From JBCCZC01 sp039188505 (GTDB lineage Bacteria > Pseudomonadota > Gammaproteobacteria > Xanthomonadales > SZUA-38): a stretch of 14,087 nucleotides of DNA. The position numbers and the translations under genes are program-made. The notes beneath the pieces were generated by a model that saw only the letters and a program-made list of their open reading frames with translations, did not search any database and was not told the DNA's origin. The DNA lies in assembly GCA_039188505.1 (NCBI GenBank), contig JBCCZC010000117.1, forward strand, positions 1 through 14,087. Reading direction: 5' to 3'. Shown piece after piece: positions 6,489-12,274 of this stretch; the stretch's first letter is position 1, and each line of letters opens with the position of its first letter.

Positions 6489-9400
6489 CTATTCGGAATC
6501 CGAAACGGGAACGACCAGGCGGTAGGAGCGGCTGCTCTCGAGCACGAATCCACCGTTGCGGCCCGGGACATTGAAGCCCTCGGTCTTGACGGGCTTCAGC
6601 CGCCATCTTTCGAACTTGATGCCTTCCTGCTCGTGGTCCCCCATGGGAGTGTCGAAGATCATCTCGACGTCGGGGACAACGATCGTCTGGCGCTCGCCGC
6701 CCGCGGGCGTCCAGGCGATGTAAACGCTGCCGGTCCGCTTGCCTCCCTTGGCCGGGATTCCCCCGCTGTTCGGCAGAAATGCGTACAGGTGCAGATCCGA
6801 CGCGGCTCCGCCCATCCTCGGCTTCCCAGCCGTTCGACTGGCGGTGAGCGCGCCTTCCCCGCCCTCGCCCGAGGTACCCTTGCCGGTGGATCCCGGCGTT
6901 CCCTTCTTCGTCGCGCCGCCAGCCTTGCCGGCCGCGCTGGCTGCTTTGACTTCGGCGACCGGGGCCGGGATGGCCGACGTGTTGCCCTTCTGCGCCTCTG
7001 CGGCCAACCGCTTGATCTCTGCGAGATCCGTCTTCTTTGCCCAGGCGACCATGGCGTTCATCTTGTCCCAGTCGGCCGTGGCGCCGCCCTGCGCTTCCTT
7101 CTGCCCGAGCATATTCTTGAGCGCCATCTGCTTGGCGAAGGACAGCTTCACCCAACGTTTCCAGAAGGCGCGGGCCTCCTTGCTCGGCCTGGGACTGTTG
7201 CCCATTCCCCCGCTGCCGCCGCCCTCCTCGCAGATCGTCTTGGACTTCGGTATGCCGACACGAGGTGCCTTGACCTTGCAGGTCTGCAGGAACCCTCCGA
7301 CCGGATTCGGGAGCACCGATCCGGCCATAGCTAGGATGCCGTTGCTCAGACTCCTGGACGTGTCGCGCATGAAGTTCCGGATCTTCTCGATCTTGAGGAT
7401 CTTCGGCGTGACCTTGCGCATGAACCAGCAGGTTTCGATGACCTTTCCGGCCGCCCATTCGATGGCGCTCCTGGCCAGCCCCCAGAGGCAGCCGATCACC
7501 GGCGGTGAAGCGCACGCAAGCGCCTGAATGCCCCACTTCACGACCCTGTAGGCCGTGAAGACCGGGCCCGTCGCCTTCGTGATGCCCTCGATATAGCCGC
7601 GTACGGTATCGACCTTCTTGCCATAGGGGCCGAAGAGCTGTTCGGACAGCGTTTCGACATCGCCGCCGATGAAGGTCTCGACCCGCTTCTCGAGATCGGC
7701 GGCGGCGCCATCGACCCGACCCTTGACGACTGCGACCGAGTCGTTAGTCGAGAACCACTTCTGGAACATGCCGGCCATGCAGGTCTTCAGCTGCTCCGTG
7801 AGCTGAATCATCGTGCTGGCCACGACACGGCGACCGATGAGCAGGAACACCTTGAAGGCGGCGCGCAGAAGGGCGCCCAGGATGCCTCCGCCCTTCAGGG
7901 ACCGGGTGGGCTTCGAGCGTCGTTCAAACTTGGCCTTGATCCGCTCGTAGAGCTCGCTCGCCTTGGCGAAGATCCCACCGAAAAGGCGCCTGAGTCTGGC
8001 CATGGCCGGCGCAAAGGGACTGGCAACGAGTCGCGTCGCGCGATAGTCCTTGACGCGCTGATAGGATTTGCTCCCGCGGGCCTTCTGCTTCTTCTCAATC
8101 ACCTGGCTGTCCTTGGGGTCCATGTCGCTGTCGATCTTCAGCAGGTAGTGATCGGTCAGCAGGTCCGTGTTCTTCGGCTCCTTGTATTTCTTGGCGACCT
8201 TCTTCTGTTGGGTCACCCATTCGCCTTCGAACTTCTTGTCGAAGTGATTCTTGAACGACTTGGCATTACCGGATTTGCGACGCTGAATGCGGTCGCCGAT
8301 CGCCCGGCCAGTCGGGCGCACGGGCGAACGCGCCTCGACGGCAACGGTGGCCGCCAGGCCGGGCGCGCGGCCAGTCCGTCGGGGGAGAACCACCTGCCGG
8401 TTCGTTCGCAGGGCCGTGAAGAGCTTCTTCGACAGCGGATGGAGCGCGGCGAGGTTCGGCGGCGTCGAGGTGGCGACCAGCTTCGGATCGGGCTCCCACC
8501 AGTAGTAGTACACGCCGCCGCGCTCGTATCTGACCTTGAGCTCGCCGTGGACCGGCGTCTTCGGCGTGTGGATGATGTTGCCGACGGCGGATTTCTTGCC
8601 CTTCTTCCATCCGGCGAACTGCCGGACCTCCAGCGGGTGGCGACCAAACGAAACACCGCTCGCGCCGGCCAGTGACGGCGGCGCAGCGCTCAGGCGATTG
8701 AAGGCGATCTCCGGCCATTGCGGCGGGGAGGTCGTCGAGTCCGAGTGCTGAGCCTTCTGATGAGCATTGGCCTTCGTCCGCGTTCTCCGGAAACTCGCTT
8801 CGTACTTGTTCAGCTGAGCGAATCCCTTCTTCACCAGATTCGGTTTCAGCTCACCCAGCGAAATCTTCATCGGAGCCTCGTCGATGCCGACCTGCGTGCT
8901 CCTGCCCTGGAGCCTCGGGCGCGCGTCCGTCTTGTGGTCGTAGGGCGGAGCGTGGTGTGGACCGGCGGTTGCGTAGCGCACTTTGGTGATCGCTGTCTTG
9001 CCCTTCGAGACTCCGGACTTGAAATTGACGCCGACGGTTCTCTCCTTGCCGGCCGCGTCCGTCGCCTTGTAGAGGTCCGCTTCTCCCGACCGGGCACGAA
9101 GTCCCGGGAGCGAGCGCGGCACCGGTGCTTCGATGAAGAGGCTCTTGTCCTTGGACTGGAAATGACCCAGGAGATCCTCGTGGATCTTCGTGCCGGAGGT
9201 CTTTCCGAGGGTTTGTGAGTTCCAGTAGGGCCTTCCCGCGAACAACAGCTTCGGTTTCTTGGCGCGGACCGTGGCACCGGAGTCGGTCAATGTCGGATGC
9301 CTCGCGTGCAAGGCGTCCGGCTTCGTCTGCTGGAGCACGTGAGCAAGCTCGTGGGCCAGCGTGAAGGACGGCCGATCCGCCTCTGCGCCGCTGAGCCAGA

Positions 9401-10400
9401 TGTGATTCCGGAACGTGAATGCGCGCGCCGAAATACTGGCGTTCAACGCCTGCGCCTCCTTCCCCCTGTGCACGCGAACGGACGACAGGTCCCGCCCCAT
9501 GCGGCCCTCGAAGAACTGGCGGGTGCCGTCCGCCAAGGGCTTCCCGCCCGTGGTCAGCTGGGCTGAAGACGCCGCGATATGCTCGGTCCCTGCGGCGGCC
9601 GGCTGCGACTTCATGCGAGGCACATCGGTGGTGTCTCGAAGCAGGTCGTTCTCGAGCAGCGCTGCAGGCATCCGGCGAACGAGGCCCTGCGCTCGCCGGG
9701 GCATGATCGGGTCGTCGCCCTCTTCGGCGGAGTGGTCGAGAGCCCGCTGGACCGTATGACGGCGAGGCATGGGCGATTCCTCGCCTTCTTCTCCTTCCTC
9801 GGACTGACGCCGCACGGGATCCCGCATGGCCATGACGCGACCCGCGATGTCGTCGGCCTCACGCTCGTAGGCGTCGTCGGCCGGGCCGACCTCGAGCCTC
9901 GGCATGACCGCGGATTCGTCGGTGTCGCACCCGACGCAACGCCGACGGAGTTGGGGAGTCTCTCGCCGCGCTTGCGCAACGTCCTCGTCGAATTCACGGG
10001 GCGCGCTGCCCTCCGTCGCCCCGAACGTCGTGTCGGCGAGGACGGCCGCAGCGCCTTGACGACGCGCCTGCGCGACCCCCTCGAATTCCTGATCGTCGTC
10101 GTGGACCACCCGCTGAACCGTCGGCGTCCGCCGAGCCATCAGCCGGTGCGCAACGTCGTCCCCTTCACGCTCGTGGACGTCGTCCTCCGGTCCGACCTCC
10201 AGGCGGGGCTGCACCGGCATCTGATTGCTGTCGTCGTCGGCGCAGTTTCGACATTTCCGCCGCACCGCCGGAATGGCAGACAAGGACTCCGGCAGGCGCG
10301 GAGTCTGCTCGACACCGTTCTCCCGGGCGGCCGGTTTCCGCTGAACCGGAGGGGCGCCGGCGCGAACACGTGTCTTCGCACGGCAGTGGGTCATGGCCAT
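6489..10400 (-). CDS. 1303-residue DUF4157 (eCIS-core) protein, candidate effector/cargo with a possible PD-(D/E)XK core
   Basis: By far the longest gene. Residues 47-90 and 152-192 are two copies of a CxxC/EVGPxDDxxERE module. The DUF4157 domain spans about 280-360 (GRDLSSVRVH, RAFTFRNHIWL, HELAH at 350-354, a zinc-metalloprotease-like HExxH). Residues about 405-535 carry IHEDL, FIEAPVP, GEADLY (D442), GELKP (E517, K519) and GFAQLNKY, a pattern seen downstream of DUF4157 in other proteins that resembles PD-(D/E)XK nucleases (inference). Residues about 700-830 are lysine-rich. Hydrophobic segments lie near 838-867 and 945-990. A Gly/Lys/Ser/Thr linker (1158-1183) leads to a beta-rich C-terminal domain with no family I recognise. 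There is no signal peptide. DUF4157 proteins are typical eCIS companions and often carry toxin domains. The stop is TAG. Confidence 0.85.
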   Translation of the reverse strand: MAMTHCRAKTRVRAGAPPVQRKPAARENGVEQTPRLPESLSAIPAVRRKCRNCADDDSNQMPVQPRLEVGPEDDVHEREGDDVAHRLMARRTPTVQRVVHDDDQEFEGVAQARRQGAAAVLADTTFGATEGSAPREFDEDVAQARRETPQLRRRCVGCDTDESAVMPRLEVGPADDAYEREADDIAGRVMAMRDPVRRQSEEGEEGEESPMPRRHTVQRALDHSAEEGDDPIMPRRAQGLVRRMPAALLENDLLRDTTDVPRMKSQPAAAGTEHIAASSAQLTTGGKPLADGTRQFFEGRMGRDLSSVRVHRGKEAQALNASISARAFTFRNHIWLSGAEADRPSFTLAHELAHVLQQTKPDALHARHPTLTDSGATVRAKKPKLLFAGRPYWNSQTLGKTSGTKIHEDLLGHFQSKDKSLFIEAPVPRSLPGLRARSGEADLYKATDAAGKERTVGVNFKSGVSKGKTAITKVRYATAGPHHAPPYDHKTDARPRLQGRSTQVGIDEAPMKISLGELKPNLVKKGFAQLNKYEASFRRTRTKANAHQKAQHSDSTTSPPQWPEIAFNRLSAAPPSLAGASGVSFGRHPLEVRQFAGWKKGKKSAVGNIIHTPKTPVHGELKVRYERGGVYYYWWEPDPKLVATSTPPNLAALHPLSKKLFTALRTNRQVVLPRRTGRAPGLAATVAVEARSPVRPTGRAIGDRIQRRKSGNAKSFKNHFDKKFEGEWVTQQKKVAKKYKEPKNTDLLTDHYLLKIDSDMDPKDSQVIEKKQKARGSKSYQRVKDYRATRLVASPFAPAMARLRRLFGGIFAKASELYERIKAKFERRSKPTRSLKGGGILGALLRAAFKVFLLIGRRVVASTMIQLTEQLKTCMAGMFQKWFSTNDSVAVVKGRVDGAAADLEKRVETFIGGDVETLSEQLFGPYGKKVDTVRGYIEGITKATGPVFTAYRVVKWGIQALACASPPVIGCLWGLARSAIEWAAGKVIETCWFMRKVTPKILKIEKIRNFMRDTSRSLSNGILAMAGSVLPNPVGGFLQTCKVKAPRVGIPKSKTICEEGGGSGGMGNSPRPSKEARAFWKRWVKLSFAKQMALKNMLGQKEAQGGATADWDKMNAMVAWAKKTDLAEIKRLAAEAQKGNTSAIPAPVAEVKAASAAGKAGGATKKGTPGSTGKGTSGEGGEGALTASRTAGKPRMGGAASDLHLYAFLPNSGGIPAKGGKRTGSVYIAWTPAGGERQTIVVPDVEMIFDTPMGDHEQEGIKFERWRLKPVKTEGFNVPGRNGGFVLESSRSYRLVVPVSDSE
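9825..9947 (-). repeat. Second copy of the CxxC/EVGP protein module in the large DUF4157 gene
   Basis: It encodes residues 152-192: RRRCVGC, PRLEVGPADDAYEREADD, RVMAM. It aligns with residues 47-90 of the same protein, with three fewer residues between the cysteine pair and the EVGP motif. The copies are recognisable in protein but diverged in DNA. Confidence 0.7.
10131..10262 (-). repeat. First copy of the CxxC/EVGP protein module in the large DUF4157 gene
   Basis: It encodes residues 47-90: RRKCRNC, PRLEVGPEDDVHEREGDD, RLMAR. DUF4157 proteins usually show one such EVG/ERExD motif before the core domain; this protein has two, about 105 residues apart. Confidence 0.7.
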
Positions 10401-10405
10401 ATGAC

Positions 10406-10411
10406 CCTCCC
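10406..10411 (-). promoter_or_regulatory. Ribosome-binding site for the large DUF4157 gene
   Basis: GGGAGG on the minus strand lies 5 bases before ATG 10400, within the 39-base gap 10401-10439. It favours ATG 10400 over the ATG two codons later. The gap is the longest in the window and shows no terminator-like hairpin with a T-run. Confidence 0.6.
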
Positions 10412-10439
10412 GGCCGGCTTCCGTGAACGGCTGAATGCT

Positions 10440-11039
10440 CTACCCATCACGGTCTTCCGTGCGATCCAGGGCCCAGTACCGCTGCAGGGCCACATCCGGT
10501 CCCAGCAGCGGATAGTGGCCATCGGCTTCTGTAGCCAGCCATTCCAGGTACACGCGGACGGCGAGCAACTCCGATTCCGACAGCTCACCCGCTCTCTCGA
10601 GGAATCTCGCCTCGACAGCCGAGTCGTGGGCGAACGCATCGACAGGAAGATCCGCCCCGACGCCCGGTTCCAATTGTTCCATCGTTTCCGCCAGCGCGGC
10701 AGACCGCCTGGCATCTTCCGGATCAGGCGGCGTCAGGCAGCTGAGCAATGCCGTGGTCACAGCGGCACCGGGAATCGACTCGCGTGCTGCGGCCAACAGC
10801 CACGCGGGCAGCAACCACGCGAAGCCCTCTCGGCTGGCAAAGGCGATCGCGATGGCGTTATCGCGGATCAACTGATCGGGAACGTCCCGCCAGGAGCCAG
10901 CCATCGCGCACTTCTCCAAGGATTCGTGATCCACCTCCGGAGAGCGGGACGAGAACAGTGTCAAACCGTCGGGAATCCGCAGCCGGTTCCAGAACGCTGC
11001 CGTGATCCTTGCCAGTACGGTGTCGCGAACAGCATTCAT
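10440..11039 (-). CDS. DUF6714-like protein between the two DUF4157 genes, possible immunity or accessory protein
   Basis: A 199-residue soluble, acidic protein. The middle reads FASREGFAWLLPAWLLAAA (about residues 68-86). The end reads LSESELLAVRVYLEWLA followed by ALQRYW (about 155-190). Both resemble the pattern of DUF6714 proteins, where a 'residues feature in a leucine/alanine-rich helix' block precedes a C-terminal helix pair ending in an AL-xYW-like motif. The family's function is not known to me. It starts 3 bases after the Ntox16-like DUF4157 gene and ends in TAG 39 bases before the large DUF4157 gene, so it is co-transcribed with two candidate effectors. A role as immunity protein or chaperone is inferred from position alone. 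Confidence 0.7.
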   Translation of the reverse strand: MNAVRDTVLARITAAFWNRLRIPDGLTLFSSRSPEVDHESLEKCAMAGSWRDVPDQLIRDNAIAIAFASREGFAWLLPAWLLAAARESIPGAAVTTALLSCLTPPDPEDARRSAALAETMEQLEPGVGADLPVDAFAHDSAVEARFLERAGELSESELLAVRVYLEWLATEADGHYPLLGPDVALQRYWALDRTEDRDG

Positions 11040-11042
11040 CGG

Positions 11043-12014
11043 TCACGGCACCGGAATCAGGTTTCGGGGAGGAAAGACGATCCGGCTCCCTTCCGAAACG
11101 ATCAGGTAGGCGATCAGGGCTGCCCCGGTCAGGCCCGTGATCGCGGCCATCTTGTCGAGCCAGCTCTTCGATACCCGGCGCCGGGTCTTCCGCTTGTTCT
11201 TCCTCCTCTTCTTCCCGCACTTCTTCGCGACGAAGCTCGCCATGCAGGTGGCCTGGGCCAGACGGGCGTCCGTCTCCGCAATGCGATGCCCCACGTCGCC
11301 GCCCGCGTAGCAGATATCGTTGATCATCTTGCGGCTCTGCGCGCACATCTGATTGCGCTTGATCTTCTGCCTGAGGCGGGTGCACGACTCGCTTCCCGAG
11401 CAATGTCTGCCCGAGGGGTGGTCACACCATTTCTTGACATTACGCTGCATCGCATCGTGGACACCGCGAATGCAGTTGCCGGGCGGCTTGAGCTGGCGCT
11501 GGATTGCAGGCGGCGCCGCAGAGACCGAGACGCCTGCCGCGGAGCCCGACGCTGCCGGGGGCGGGCCGGATGACCGAGCGGGTCGCGTCTGCTGGACCAC
11601 GTGCGCCAGCTCGTGTGCCAAGGTGTGCCCAGACACGGCGTTCTCTGGTCGCCCCAGCCAGATGTGATTCCGGTAGGTGAACGCGCGCGAGCTCAACGCA
11701 CGGTTCATCTCCCTGGAGTGCCCGCCAGAGTGGATCCGGACCTGGGAGAGATCACGACCGAGCCTGGCCTCGAAGAAGGCTCGCCGAGGAGGATCGAGCG
11801 GCCGCCCGCCGTGCGACAGCTCTGCATGCGACAGCCTGGAATCCGTGGCCTCCGCCCCGCGAGCCTGGCCTGCCGACCGACGCTGAACGCCGGGCACGCC
11901 CGACAGTGATCCGGGAATACGCATCCTCCTGTGATCGGCGCCGCGGTCGACGCTCGTGCTTGCTACACCAGGGCGGGCGCGACGAGCGCGAATGAAGGCG
12001 CGCAGGGACGTCAC
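11043..12014 (-). CDS. DUF4157 (eCIS-core) protein with Cys-rich Ntox16-like C-terminal region, candidate toxin
   Basis: A 323-residue protein. The DUF4157 domain covers about residues 65-145 (GRDLSQVRIH, RAFTYRNHIWL, HTLAHELAHVVQQ with HExxH at 134-138). After a Pro/Ala/Ser linker, residues 181-266 hold eight cysteines (181, 197, 205, 211, 224, 235, 257, 266) and the block CYAGGDVGHRIAETDARL. This resembles Ntox16, a predicted toxin family often found with DUF4157. A strongly basic run (264-283) and a hydrophobic helix (about 288-306) end the protein. GTG 12014 overlaps the previous stop (GTGA) and has GGAAGG about 7 bases upstream. ATG 11924 is an alternative start, but its AGGAGG directly abuts the codon. 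The toxin call is by motif memory, not a search. Confidence 0.8.
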   Translation of the reverse strand: MTSLRAFIRARRARPGVASTSVDRGADHRRMRIPGSLSGVPGVQRRSAGQARGAEATDSRLSHAELSHGGRPLDPPRRAFFEARLGRDLSQVRIHSGGHSREMNRALSSRAFTYRNHIWLGRPENAVSGHTLAHELAHVVQQTRPARSSGPPPAASGSAAGVSVSAAPPAIQRQLKPPGNCIRGVHDAMQRNVKKWCDHPSGRHCSGSESCTRLRQKIKRNQMCAQSRKMINDICYAGGDVGHRIAETDARLAQATCMASFVAKKCGKKRRKNKRKTRRRVSKSWLDKMAAITGLTGAALIAYLIVSEGSRIVFPPRNLIPVP

Positions 12015-12274
12015 GATCTCGCCTTCCGCCGGGTCAGCGCCCCGGCGATCTGTCGGCCGACGGACAGTCCCAGGCCCGAGAAACCACCGGCCGGAGGCGG
12101 CGAGACAGCCAGTCGGAGATGCCCTGGATCCTGGGCGGCAAGGGGCCCCGGGGCCGCCGCTAGCTGCCTGGCGAGACTCTCGCGAAGGGCCGAGACCAGC
12201 GCTGTCGCCTCCGCCGGAGTTGCGCCCCTGACTCGGATCCGATCGATCCGCACCGTCACTCGCGACCCGTTCAT
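12011..12274 (-). CDS. Small 87-residue protein coupled to the ATPase gene, unknown function
   Basis: The predicted product begins MNGSRVTVRIDRIRVRGATP, continues with an alanine/leucine-rich helix (about residues 20-42), and ends with a glycine-rich stretch and a basic tail (GRQIAGALTRRKARS). Short proteins with a similar 'beta strand then amphipathic helix' start occur beside eCIS ATPase or DUF4157 genes in my recollection, but I know no function. ATG 12274 is chosen because it overlaps the ATPase stop (ATGA); an in-frame GTG three codons upstream is possible. No signal peptide or membrane segment is visible. Its stop overlaps the GTG of the next gene, so it is translated within a tightly coupled trio. 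Confidence 0.75.
   Translation of the reverse strand: MNGSRVTVRIDRIRVRGATPAEATALVSALRESLARQLAAAPGPLAAQDPGHLRLAVSPPPAGGFSGLGLSVGRQIAGALTRRKARS

Noticed and set aside
10401..10439. 39-base gap as possible promoter or terminator
   Set aside because: It contains a ribosome-binding site and a short GCCGGC palindrome, but no hairpin followed by a T-run and no convincing -35/-10 pair.
9579..11573. 664-codon open frame on the plus strand opposite the DUF4157 genes
   Set aside because: It crosses three minus-strand genes and their junctions, has shadow-type composition, and has no motif or ribosome-binding site support.
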